A stretch of 64,000 nucleotides of DNA from positions 124,001-188,000 of the forward strand of contig CAVTAP010000007.1 in assembly GCA_963732695.1 (NCBI GenBank), read 5' to 3'. The stretch comes from CADEDH01 sp963732695. GTDB lineage: Bacteria; Actinomycetota; Acidimicrobiia; Acidimicrobiales; SZUA-35. Numbering within the stretch: position 1 is the first letter of the stretch; every line of letters starts with the position of its first letter. Below the pieces are notes generated by a model, which did not search any database, was not told the origin of the DNA, and saw nothing but the letters and a program-made list of their open reading frames with translations. The translations under genes and the position numbers were made by a program. This document shows, piece after piece, positions 30,484 through 39,488 of the stretch.

Positions 30484-31199
30484 TCAGAGGGGCCAGCGGG
30501 CGTGGACGAAGAACTCGACAGCGCCCCGGTGGCCCCGCATGGGCGACTCCATCGACGCCCAGGTGCTCCCAGCCGGCATCCACCAGCCCGTCCTCGGCCA
30601 GCCGCAGGGCCCGGGCCAGCTCCTCGCCCTCGGGCAGCTCGCCGATGCCCAGCTCGAACAGCGGCTTGACCAGGCCCACCAGCTCGGTGCCGGGCCCGGG
30701 CACGTCGTGGTCGGCCAGCTGGCGGACCACCTCCCGCAGCGACAGCTTGGTCACGTCGACCACCACCACCCCGGGGCGGGTGCCGAGCAGTTCCGGGGTC
30801 ACGTCGGCCACGTTCGTGCGCTCCAGCGACACCACCCTCGTGTCCTGGCGCAGTGAGCCGAGGAGCTGGCCGTAGCCCACGTCCACGGCGAACACCCGGG
30901 TCCGCGCCCCGGTCGAGCAGGGCCTGGGTGAACCCGCCGGTGCAGGCCCCCAGGTCGAGGCCGATCCGGCCGGCCACCGCCACCTCGAACCGGTCGAGGG
31001 CGGCACCCAGCTTGTCGGTGCCTCGGGGCCGGCGGGGCGGCCTCACCACCACCCGGGCCGACGGCAGCACCTGCGACGCCGGGTTCGTCACCACCGCGCC
31101 GTCCACCAGCACCCGGTGGTCGGCCAGCGCACCCTCGGGGTCGTCCACCGGCGGGTCCATGCCGGCCAGCAGCTTCACGATCGCCACCCGTCGGGCCAT
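30484..31199 (-). CDS. tlyA: TlyA family rRNA 2'-O-methyltransferase/hemolysin (two frame breaks)
   Basis: About 237 residues after removing extra bases near 30903 and 30553. Residues 1-60 hold an S4-like RNA-binding segment (GALADHRVLVDGAVVTNPASQV). Then comes the FtsJ-like methyltransferase: IGLDLGACTGGFTQALLDRGA (SAM-binding motif I), FAVDVGYGQLLGSLRQD, VVVDVTKLSLREV, LVKPLFELG (catalytic Lys region), and the C-terminal GVMESPMRGHRGAVEFF typical of TlyA. It methylates ribose in 16S/23S rRNA and affects capreomycin sensitivity in mycobacteria. TAGGGT lies 6 bases before the ATG, supporting a leaderless start. Confidence 0.86.
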
Positions 31200-31205
31200 C
31201 CCCAG

Positions 31206-31211
31206 ACCCTA
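31206..31211 (-). promoter_or_regulatory. -10 box TAGGGT of leaderless tlyA
   Basis: On the minus strand TAGGGT lies exactly 6 bases before the tlyA ATG at 31199. Confidence 0.6.
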
Positions 31212-31267
31212 TCGCCCGGCCGTGATTGGGCCGGCCGGCCGAGGCCCCGGTGTGCCAGACTTACAGT

Positions 31268-32469
31268 GTGAGCACGACGAGCGACGACCGGCCCGCCATC
31301 GACTGGGCCACCGAGTTCGACCACACGAACCCGGCCTACAACGAGAACGCCCACGCCATCTGGGACGATCTGCGGGGCGGTGCCCGGTGGCCCACACCGA
31401 CCGGTTCGGCGGCACCTGGCTGCCGGTCCGCCACAGCGACGTGTCGGCCATCGCCCACGACACCGAGAACTACACCTCCCAGGGTGTCGTGGTGTCGCCC
31501 CACAAGCCCGACGCGCCCCGGCCCTGGGGCGGGGCCCCGCCCATCACGTCGGACCCGCCGGTGCACACCGAGGCCCGCCGCCTGCTGCTCCCGCCGTTCG
31601 CCCCCAAGGTGATCGCCGGCTGGGAGGACACCACCCGGGCCCTGTGCCGGGATCTGATGGCCAACCTGCCGGTGGTCGACGGCGTGGTCGACGCCGCCGC
31701 CCACTACAGCCAGCACATCCCGGTGAAGGTGATCGCCGCCATGCTCGGCGTGCCCGAGTCGGACGGCGACAAGTTCCGCCAGTTCATCTACCGCATCCTG
31801 GAGCACCCGGGCGAGGAGTTCGACCTGGCCCCCGAGGACACGCTGGAGTACTACATGGACCAGCGGATCGCCGAGCACGCGAGCGAGCCCCGGGACGACC
31901 TCATCTCCTATCTCATGAACGTGGAGATGAACGGTCAGAAGCTGTCGGAGAGCACGTGCGGGGCTCGGTGCTGCTGATCCTGCTGGCCGGGATCGACACC
32001 ACCTGGTCGGCCATCGGTTCCGCTCTGTGGCACCTGGCCACCCACCCCGACGACCGGCGCCGGCTGGTGGCCGAGCCCGAGCTGATGCCGACCGCCATCG
32101 AGGAGCTGCTGCGGGCCTACGCCCCGGTCACGATGGCCCGCATCGCGGCCAAGGACCACGAGCTGGGCGGCTGCCCGGTCAAGGAGGGCGACTGGGTGCT
32201 GCTGCCGTTCCCGGCCGCCAACCGCGATCCCGAGGTGTTCGACCAGGCCGACGAGGTGATCTCGACCGGGCCCGCAACCGGCACTCGGCCTTCGGGCTCG
32301 GCATCCACCGCTGCCTGGGCTCCAACCTGGCCCGCCTCGAGCTGCGGGTGGCGCTGGAGGAATGGCTGGCCGCGGTGCCGGAGTTCACCCTGGCCGCGGG
32401 GGTGCCGTGCGCTGGTCGACCGGTCAGATCCGGGGTCCGCGGGCCCTGCCGCTGGCCATCGGGAGCTGA
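31268..32469 (+). CDS. Cytochrome P450 (four frame breaks)
   Basis: About 401 residues if one missing base is restored near 31378, 31949, 32260 and 32405; these are single deletions, unlike most other breaks in the window. P450 landmarks: CPVAHTDRFGGTW in the N-terminal part, I-helix LLAGIDTTWSAIG, K-helix EELLRAY (ExxR), and the heme loop AFGLGIHRCLGSNLARLEL with the Cys thiolate ligand. The restored length is usual for bacterial P450s. Substrate unknown. The GTG start is followed 4 bases after the stop by an LLM oxidoreductase, so the two are probably one transcript. Confidence 0.82.
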
Positions 32470-32473
32470 GCCG

Positions 32474-33462
32474 GTGACGTCGACCGCAGCGGCGGTGGTG
32501 GCGGCCGGGACCACGACGGGGCCCGGCGCCGATCCGGCCGAGGCGCCCCGGCCCCGGTGGGAGCCGGGCTACAAGGTCCGCATCGGCGTGGCGGCGGGGG
32601 CCGGCGTGATCGACGACCCGGCCGGCTACCTGCGCCTGGTCGACGCCCTCGACGACCTCGGGTTCGACTCGATCTGGGTGCCCGACGTGGTCACCGGCGG
32701 CGTGTTCGACCCGATCGCCGCCCTGGGGGTGGCCACCGGCCGCCGGGCCCGGCTCAAGATCGGCAGCCACCTGATCGTGCCGGGACGGGATCCGGTGTGG
32801 CTGGCCAAGCAGTTGGCCACCCTCGACCAGCTGTCGGCCGGGCGGCTCCTGCTGCTGGCCGTGATCGGCCTGAACCAGCCCGAGGAGCTCGACGCCCAGG
32901 GGGTGGTGGCGGCCGAGCGCACGGCCATGCTGGAGGAGTCGCTCGAGGTCATGCGGGCCCTGTGGGCGGGCGAGACCGTGCACCGCGACGGCGCCCACGG
33001 CCGTCGCTACGAGGCGGTGCGGCTGGCCGTGCGGCCGGTGCAGGAGCCGCTGGAGGTGTGGCTGGGGGGCCAGGTGCCGGCCGCCCTGCGCCGCTGCGGC
33101 CGTATCGGTGACGGTTGGATGCCGGGCCTGTGCACGCCCGAGCGAGGCCGGGGCCGCCATCGAGCGGATCCGGGCCTCGACGGCCGAGGCCGGCGCGGGA
33201 GATCGACCGGGAGCACTTCGGGATGAACCTGTCGTGGGTGCCCGACCGCATCACCGACGAGGTGCGGGCCGGCATCGAGGCCCGCCGCCCCGGGTTCGAC
33301 CCGGCGGTGACGATGGGGTCGGGGCCCACCGGCCTGGCCGAGCGGATCGAGGCCTTCATCGAGGCCGGGATCTCCAAGTTCGTGATCCGCCCCGCCACCA
33401 ACCCGGCCTCCTGGGCCCACTCGGTGGAGACGGTGGCCCCGGTCCTCGCCCTGCAGACCTGA
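32474..33462 (+). CDS. LLM class flavin-dependent (probably F420) oxidoreductase (two frame breaks)
   Basis: About 328 residues after removing extra bases near 33136 and 33194. TIM-barrel signatures: LDDLGFDSIWVPDVV, RRARLKIGSHLIVPGRDPVWLAKQLATLDQLSAGRL, EESLEVMRALW and the C-terminal AGREIDREHFG of the TIGR03854-like F420-dependent groups. GTG at 32474 lies 4 bases past the P450 stop. It may act with the P450 on a lipid or steroid-like compound, but that is inference from position only. Confidence 0.82.
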
Positions 33463-33521
33463 ACCCGGCGGGAGCGTCGGCGGCCGGGTGGCGGGCCCGT
33501 CGCCGACGCTCACCGGCCGGG

Positions 33522-35014
33522 TCAGTCCTTGCCGCCTCCGTGGTCGCCGTGGCCGTCGTCGCCCGCCTCCACCAGCCGGCGCACCACGCCGCTGGTGTTG
33601 GTGGCCTGGGTGATGCCGGTGTTGCCGGGCACGGCGCCCGACTTGCCCAGCACGTAGAGCTCGCCGTCGCTGTCCTGGCCGATGCCGAGCACCCCCAGAC
33701 CGAGCGCGGCTCTGGCCCTCCAGGCGGAACTCGGTCACCTGGTTGTGGTCGTCCAGGTAGAGGAGACGGCCGGCGCTGGCGAAGAAGTCGGTGGAGTACT
33801 CGGCGAACACGTAGTGACCCCGCAGCTCCTCGATCTCGTCGCCCCGGTACACGAAGCCGCCCACGGTGGCGACCCCCTCCTTGAGGGGGCACAGGCCGAC
33901 CAGGTCGGGAGCGACCGGGCCCTGGCAATGGTCGTACTGGGCGATGGGGTCGATGTAGTTGCCGGTCACCACGTCAGCGGTGACGAAGCCGTTGGCCGCA
34001 CCGTTCTGGTCGAAGGCGAACGTGCCCTCCTTCAGCGGCCACCCGTAGTTGCCGCCCTTGACCACCTTGTCGACCTCTTCCAGGTCGTTCTGGCCCACGT
34101 CGGCCACGTAGAGGGTGCCGGTCTTCGAGTCGAACGACATCTTGTAGGGGTTGCGGAAGCCGAGGGCGAAGATCTCGGGCCGGGCCCCGGCCTGGCCCAC
34201 GAAGGGGTTGCCGGACGGCACCGTGTACGGCTTCGAGCCCGAGGCCCGGGGGTTGATCCGCAGGATCTTGCCCAGCAGGCTGCTCTTGTCCTGGGCGTTG
34301 CCGCCGGCAACGTGCCCGGGGCCCTGATCGTCGGCGGCGCCGCCGTCGCCGATCGAGATGTAGAGCAGGCCGTCGGGCCCGAAGCGGAGCTCACCGCCGT
34401 CGTGGTTGAACTGGGGATGGGCGACCCGCAGGACCTCCCGCCGGCTCGACAGGTCGATGGTGGCGTTGTCCGAGCGGGGGTTGTCGCACCCGCCACTCGG
34501 TCACCACGTTGTCGTGGTCGGGCTGGGTGGCGTTGCACTGGTTGGCCGGGCTGGCGACGGTGCCAGCGGCCGGCATCGACTGGTAGGTGTAGACCAGGCC
34601 CGACTTCTTGTAGTCGGGGCTGAAGGCCACGCCGAACAGGCCCCGCTCGTCGTAGTTGATGAAGAAGCAGCCGAGGTTGAGGCCCACCGAGCTGAGGTCG
34701 GCGAACAGGCGGGGCGAGGCGTTGGCGCCGTCGTCATCGTCGTCATCGTGGTCGTCGTCGGTGTCGACGGCCCAGATCAGGCCCCGCTGTTCCACCACGA
34801 ACAGGGTGTCGTCCTGGCCGGGGGCGGTCACGCCGCCCACGGGGTTGACGAGCCCGTCGGCCACCGTGTCGAGAGCGACGGTGATGTCACCCTGCGGGAT
34901 GAGAGCGGGGATGGGATCGGGTACCCGGGGGCCGAGGGCCCCGGCCGGGGTCAGCCCGGCCAGCGCGGTGGCGGCAGCCACCACGCCCGCGAACGAAAGC
35001 AAGCGACGGTTCAT
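33522..35014 (-). CDS. Secreted glucose/sorbosone dehydrogenase-like beta-propeller protein (two frame breaks)
   Basis: About 496 residues after removing extra bases near 34490 and 33709. A signal peptide (LLSFAGVVAAATALAGLTPAGA) is followed by a six-bladed PQQ-type soluble aldose dehydrogenase fold: LVNPVGGVTAPGQDDTLFVVEQ, LGCFFINYDERGLFGVAFSPDY, HNHDGGE-like QFNHDGGELRFGPDGLLYISIGDGG, GNPFVG and EIFALGFRNPYKMSFD. An unusual Asp/His-rich loop (DTDDDHDDDDDDGANA) sits after blade 1 and may bind cations. AGGAG lies 6 bases before the ATG. Whether PQQ is bound is not shown. Confidence 0.82.
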
Positions 35015-35076
35015 CTGTTCTCCTCAGCCGGTGTGCCCGGCGGGTTGTCCCCCGTGACGTCCTGACGCGACGTCTC

Positions 35077-35095
35077 GGTTCAAACTTGTTGAACC
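35077..35095. promoter_or_regulatory. Candidate operator GGTTCAA-N5-TTGAACC
   Basis: A perfect 7-bp inverted repeat with a 5-base centre lies between the divergent genes 35014 (minus) and 35197 (plus). Two GACGTC palindromes, 13 bases apart, are at 35056-35061 and 35069-35074. The shape fits a TetR- or MarR-type dimer site. Confidence 0.5.
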
Positions 35096-35184
35096 AGGAG
35101 GCCAAGTCAAGGGTGCCGTGGTCGTAGGACCGGTGGTCCCGCAGTGCTACGACCAGGGCCGACGCCGCCCGCTGGGCTGTCCCC

Positions 35185-35190
35185 TAGGGT
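35185..35190 (+). promoter_or_regulatory. -10 box TAGGGT of a leaderless start
   Basis: TAGGGT lies 6 bases before the ATG at 35197. Confidence 0.6.
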
Positions 35191-35196
35191 TGGCCC

Positions 35197-36402
35197 ATGC
35201 AACGGTTCGACGACGACGAGCGGCGGCGCCGGCTGGTGCGCCGGCATCGGTTGGGGCCCTGGGCCGCCGCCTCGGTGGAGGAGGCCACGGCGTCGATGGT
35301 GGTGCTCCACGCCACCGATCCGGCGTCGGTGTACCTGTCGGCGGCGGCCCGGATGGTCGCCCCCTCACTGGAGGCGGTCGATCGGGCCCTCCACCACGAC
35401 CGGTCGGTGGTTCGGATCCTGGCCATGCGCCGCACCCTGTTCGTGGTGCCCACCGGCGACCTGGCCGGGGTGGAGCTGTCGGCGTCGCTGGCGGTGGCGG
35501 CCAACGAACGCCGACGGCTGCTCGGCTACCTGGTCGAGTCGGGACTCGACGACCCGGCGGGCTGGCTCGACGGGGCGGCGGCCGAGATCGCGGTGGCCCT
35601 GAGCGAGGCCGGACCCCGGGGTCTGGCCGCCCGGGAGCTCACGGCCCGGGTGCCGCGCCTCAGCACCCGTATGACGCTGGGGGCCGGCTCCCGCAACGAG
35701 GTCACCACCGGGGCCACGTCGCGGGTGCTGGGAGTGCTGGCGGCCGAGGGGCACCTGATGCGGGGGATCACCGCCGGGGGGTGGACCACCCGCCGCTACC
35801 AGTGGCACCTCCGCCACCAGTGGCTGGGCCCCGATGCCCCCCCTCCGCCCGGCGGGGCCGGCCCGGAAGCGGTGCAGGCGGCGTCGAGCGGGCTGGTGGA
35901 GCGGTGGCTGCGGGCCTTCGGGCCGGCCCCGTTCGAGGACCTGAAGTGGTGGACGGGGTGGACGGTGCGCCAGCTCAAGGCGGCCCTGACCCCGCTGGCG
36001 GTGGCGGAGGTGGATCTGGGCGGGGCCACCGGCCTGGCCCTGGCCGACGACCTGGAGCCCGTCGTCGTCGACGACGACGGCCGGCCCTGTGTGGCCCTGC
36101 TGCCGGCTCTCGACCCGACGCCCATGGGCTGGAAGCAGCGGGCCTGGTACCTCGGGCCCCACCAGGCCCCGCTGTTCGACCGGTCGGGCAACATCGGCCC
36201 CACGGTGTGGATCGACGGCCGGATCGTGGGCGGCTGGGGTCAGCGCCCCGACGGCTCGGTGGTCGTGGGCCTGCTGGAGGACGTGGGAGCCGACCACCGG
36301 GCCCTGATCGACGCCGAGGCCGAGCGGCTGACTGCGGTCATGGGCGCCACCCGCGTCCGCCCCGCCTTCCCCACCCCCCTCCAGAAGGAGCTGTCAGCCT
36401 GA
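35197..36402 (+). CDS. Winged-helix DNA-binding protein of the HTH_42 (AlkZ/YcaQ) family
   Basis: 401 residues. The N-terminus RRRLVRRHRLGP and the segments HATDPASVYLSAAARM, MRRTLFVVP and VRGI-like LMRGITAGGWTTRRYQW, with the C-terminal TVWIDGRIVGGWGQRPDG, match the HTH_42 superfamily. Studied members are DNA glycosylases that unhook interstrand crosslinks (AlkZ, YcaQ), but many actinobacterial paralogues are untested. The catalytic QxQ or QxD motif of those enzymes is not evident here. Leaderless start. Confidence 0.82.
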   Translation: MQRFDDDERRRRLVRRHRLGPWAAASVEEATASMVVLHATDPASVYLSAAARMVAPSLEAVDRALHHDRSVVRILAMRRTLFVVPTGDLAGVELSASLAVAANERRRLLGYLVESGLDDPAGWLDGAAAEIAVALSEAGPRGLAARELTARVPRLSTRMTLGAGSRNEVTTGATSRVLGVLAAEGHLMRGITAGGWTTRRYQWHLRHQWLGPDAPPPPGGAGPEAVQAASSGLVERWLRAFGPAPFEDLKWWTGWTVRQLKAALTPLAVAEVDLGGATGLALADDLEPVVVDDDGRPCVALLPALDPTPMGWKQRAWYLGPHQAPLFDRSGNIGPTVWIDGRIVGGWGQRPDGSVVVGLLEDVGADHRALIDAEAERLTAVMGATRVRPAFPTPLQKELSA

Positions 36403-36480
36403 CCCCACCCCACCCTGCGTTCTTTTGACGGTGGCCGCCGCCCGTGGCGCCCCGGATCGAAAGTTGGCGGGCCGGAGCGG

Positions 36481-38235
36481 CTACCAGTACTCCTCGTAGT
36501 GGATGTTGCCGGGGTGATTGCGGTGGTCGAGGCTGAAGCCCTGCTTCGTGAGCAGCTCGACCACGCCGGTGGTTTCGGGGAACACCGGGATGCCGTCGGG
36601 CCCGTCGGCGGGCAGCCCGATCATGGCCGGGTTGCCGCACAGGAACACGTGGGTGGAGGCCGGATCGAGCGTGACCCCGAACTGTTCGGTCAGCGTGCCC
36701 TGCACCAGGAGGTCCTGGATGTAGCGCTTGGGTACGTCGGCCTCCCGGGTGGGCATCGGCAGGTAGTGGTAGTTGGCGTAGCGCCGCTCGAGCGACCGCT
36801 GCTTGTCGAGATACCCCAGGTCGGCCCACTGCCGCACCGACACGGCGGCCACGATCGGGCCCACGTGGCCCTTGCGCAGCAGCTCCACCGCCATCGAGTT
36901 GTGCGGTGCCTCGCCGGTGCCGGTGCTCAGCAGCAGCACCGTGGCCTCCGGGTCGAGCACGTGGTTCAGCGTGTAGCGCCCGGCCACCTTCGGGCCCAGG
37001 TAGATCCGGTCGCCTGGCCGCTTCAGAGCCAGGCGGGGGGTGAGGGCGGGGATGTTGTCGTCGGCGGGGGGCACGAGCACGATGTAGAACTCGAGCTCGT
37101 CGCCGGCGGTGTCGTCGGCCAGGTAGCCGTGCTCGTCGAAGATCCGGTTGGAGATCGAGTAGCTGCGCCGGATCAGCTTGTCCCACCGCTGGTCGAGCCC
37201 GGGATCTTCGGCGTCGTCGATCCGGTCCTCCCAGTAGCCCAATCCCAGCGAGGCGTACTGGCCCGGGATGTGCGACGTGTCGCCGTGATCGGCCTTCACC
37301 CGCAGCACCCACAGGTCGGAGTGGGTGGGCTCGAACTGGGTGATGATGGCGTTGTAGTGCTCGGCCCGTAGCTCATCGATCGCCCCGCCGTGACGGCGCA
37401 GGCGCTCGGTGGGCGGCGTCGGCTCCGGCAGATCGAGCTCGGGGAAGCAGGAACGGGCGATGTCGAGCCCGATCCGCCACCCGGGCGACACCTGCTGGCC
37501 GGTCTCGGCCTCCGACGTGCCCTGGAACCACACCCGCCCCGAGGCCACGGCGGCCGCCGTGATCCCCAGCGCCGCCGGCTCCAGCGTGCGCCGGGGCGGG
37601 GCGAAGACGACCTCGTCGAACTGGAGGTCGGGGGTGCGGCGGTCGCCGAAGTAGACCATGGGGTAGCCGTCGACCTCGCCGATCGACTCCGGGGTGGACC
37701 GGTACAGCAGCGTGGCCCGGCGGTTCCGCTCCAGGCGACGCAGCATCCGCTCAGCCGACGGCGACAGGCGGGCCGGGTCCATGCCGCCGGCGGCCAGCAC
37801 CACCCGGGCCCCCCGGGACGACAACGCCGTTGCCACCTCCACCGCATGATCGGTGGTGCCGATGACCAGGACGTCGAGGTCGGCCACGTCGTCGGGCACC
37901 TGGTCCACGTGGACCCGCTGCGACGAGACGGCCAGCGGCGGCTGCCAGTCGGTGGTGGGGGGCCGCTGGGCCACCATGACCGCCCGGGTGTCGTAGGTCT
38001 GCTTGGCCGTGGTGACCACCAGGTGCTCGCCGTCGGCGGCCACGTCGATCGAGCTGACCGGCTCGCCGTAGCCGATGTCGAGCTGCTCGGAGCCCACCAG
38101 CGCCGGGAAGGCAACCTCGTTGCCGGCGGCCAGCACCCGGACCAGGCCGAGGCCGGAACGCTGGGAGGAGATGGCAACGGAGAGGGCACCGGCCGTGCCT
38201 CCGACGATCACGAGGTTGTAGGCGGTCGACGTCAT
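36481..38235 (-). CDS. Two-domain FAD/NAD(P) oxidoreductase: Rossmann module fused to ferredoxin-NADP reductase
   Basis: 584 residues. Residues 5-235 form a Rossmann-type module (NLVIVGGTAGALSVAISSQRSG, then VLVIGTTDHAVEVATALSSRGARVVLAAGG) like pyridine-nucleotide disulfide reductases, but no redox CxxC is seen. Residues about 290-584 are a ferredoxin-NADP reductase domain: QYASLGL, RRSYSISNRIFD (FAD-binding RxYS), LLLSTGTGEAPHNSMAVEL (NADP-binding), VFLCGNPAMIG, ending in aromatic EEYW. It probably shuttles electrons from NADPH. A TAAGAT box lies 9 bases before the ATG. Confidence 0.8.
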   Translation of the reverse strand: MTSTAYNLVIVGGTAGALSVAISSQRSGLGLVRVLAAGNEVAFPALVGSEQLDIGYGEPVSSIDVAADGEHLVVTTAKQTYDTRAVMVAQRPPTTDWQPPLAVSSQRVHVDQVPDDVADLDVLVIGTTDHAVEVATALSSRGARVVLAAGGMDPARLSPSAERMLRRLERNRRATLLYRSTPESIGEVDGYPMVYFGDRRTPDLQFDEVVFAPPRRTLEPAALGITAAAVASGRVWFQGTSEAETGQQVSPGWRIGLDIARSCFPELDLPEPTPPTERLRRHGGAIDELRAEHYNAIITQFEPTHSDLWVLRVKADHGDTSHIPGQYASLGLGYWEDRIDDAEDPGLDQRWDKLIRRSYSISNRIFDEHGYLADDTAGDELEFYIVLVPPADDNIPALTPRLALKRPGDRIYLGPKVAGRYTLNHVLDPEATVLLLSTGTGEAPHNSMAVELLRKGHVGPIVAAVSVRQWADLGYLDKQRSLERRYANYHYLPMPTREADVPKRYIQDLLVQGTLTEQFGVTLDPASTHVFLCGNPAMIGLPADGPDGIPVFPETTGVVELLTKQGFSLDHRNHPGNIHYEEYW

Positions 38236-38254
38236 ACGCCAAGCATCTTACTTC

Positions 38255-38272
38255 GGGGGCTTGTAAGCCCCC
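38255..38272 (-). terminator. Tight hairpin between two minus-strand genes
   Basis: GGGGGCTT-GT-AAGCCCCC forms an 8-bp stem with a tiny loop, 43 bases past the stop of the 38316 gene and 10 bases before the -10 box of the next gene. There is no clear U-tract. Confidence 0.45.
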
Positions 38273-38315
38273 GTCGCCGAGGCCACTCCCCGAACGCCGG
38301 GCCCCGCCCACCGGC

Positions 38316-39317
38316 CTACAGGTAGCGGCCGGCGCTGCGGAGCTGGGTGCGTTGGACCTCGGCGAACACCTCGGCGATGGGCTCGTCCTCGTACAGCGAC
38401 CACGGATAGGACGTGGGCCGGTTGTCGATCCGGCGGAACGTCTCGGTGACGAGGCGGGCCGGCAGGTCGTCGTCGATCGTCATGGCCAGGGCGAAGGCGT
38501 TCAGCGGGCCCAGCTCCATCGGGCCGGCGTCGGGATCGGTGGCCTTGAGGAACCGGGTGAGGGCCGGCGTGAGCTGGCGCACGGTCTCGGGGTTGGCCAG
38601 GTGCTCGGTGAGCGAGTGGGCCATCGGCCCCAGCCCGTGCTCGAGGTGGGCCATCGGCAGCACCACCTGGGCCCCCGAGGCCGGCGGGGCCTCGGCCGCC
38701 ACCCAGCGGGCGAATTCGAACATGGCGTCATCGGACCCGCCGCCCCGGGCGCTCAGCCCCAGGAGGTACTGGCGACAGGCGTCGGGCCGGAACGGCACCC
38801 GGCTGTGGGCGTTCTCGAACCGGGTCCGCAGCTCGGGCAGGTCGAGGCCCAGCAGCCGCCCGCAGGCCAGCAGGTGGACCCACGGGTCCACCAGGCCGGG
38901 GCGCATCCGCACCGCCTCCTGGAGCGTGGTCTCGGCGTCGATCAGCAGGGCCTCGGCCTCGTTGTGGTCGACCGACGGGGGCAGGTCGATCACCCGGTGG
39001 GGGCGGCGGGCGTCGGTCCGCAGCCCGAGCAGGAGCAACTCGGCGTCACGCACCAGGGCGCCGCCCAGCAGGGCCAGTGTCCGGGCCGAGGGCCGGGCCT
39101 CGTGCAGCTGGCGGAACACCACCGTCTCCACCGCGGCATCGTCGCAGGTGAGGATCGACGTGAGCAGCCAGGCGGCGGGGTCGCGGTCGAGCGGGAGCAG
39201 GAAGTCGTCCCAGGCGGCGGCGAGCAGCAGCTGATAGCCGCGCCGGAGGCCCGCATCGTCGAGGAACGGGTCGAACCGGGTGGGCACGGGCCTCGTCTGG
39301 GAGTTGTGCAGCTTCAC
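38316..39317 (-). CDS. Hypothetical helical protein, about 333 residues
   Basis: Starts with GTG (VKLHNSQTRPVPTRFDPFLDDAGL), with AGGACG shortly upstream; the open frame extends further but without conserved-looking sequence. It is soluble and largely helical, with a TPR-like central stretch (AEALLIDAETTLQEAVRMRPGLVDPWVHLLACGRLLGLDLPELR). No catalytic motif is seen. I cannot name the family. Repeat-type helices suggest protein-protein contacts. Confidence 0.65.
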   Translation of the reverse strand: MKLHNSQTRPVPTRFDPFLDDAGLRRGYQLLLAAAWDDFLLPLDRDPAAWLLTSILTCDDAAVETVVFRQLHEARPSARTLALLGGALVRDAELLLLGLRTDARRPHRVIDLPPSVDHNEAEALLIDAETTLQEAVRMRPGLVDPWVHLLACGRLLGLDLPELRTRFENAHSRVPFRPDACRQYLLGLSARGGGSDDAMFEFARWVAAEAPPASGAQVVLPMAHLEHGLGPMAHSLTEHLANPETVRQLTPALTRFLKATDPDAGPMELGPLNAFALAMTIDDDLPARLVTETFRRIDNRPTSYPWSLYEDEPIAEVFAEVQRTQLRSAGRYL

Positions 39318-39474
39318 GGGTGTCGTCCTGGGGGGAGTGCCGGCCGTGCCCGCCCGGCCCACGGAGGGCTCCACGTCCAACCCCACCAATGTAGACCGCG
39401 AACCGGCCCTCGGTCTCCCACCAGGGCAAAGGGGTCCCCGGCGCCGGGCTCGTCCCACCGTCGGGGTCCCGGTC

Positions 39475-39480
39475 TACCCT
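39475..39480 (+). promoter_or_regulatory. -10 box TACCCT of a leaderless start
   Basis: TACCCT lies 8 bases before the ATG at 39489, in the gap between divergent genes. Confidence 0.5.
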
Positions 39481-39488
39481 GGACAGCG

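Noticed and set aside
9660..34500. Programmed +1 ribosomal frameshifting or RNA editing as a genome-wide decoding system
   Set aside because: Genes of similar length before 9.6 kb and after 35 kb read through without any shift (one exception near 52.8 kb). No common slippery sequence is shared by the sites, and some sites need a missing base instead. A sequencing or assembly cause is simpler.
38257..38275. Further copy of the ACCCCCGTA palindromic element
   Set aside because: Only GCCCCCGTC is shared and the flanking arms are absent; it is better explained as a simple hairpin terminator.
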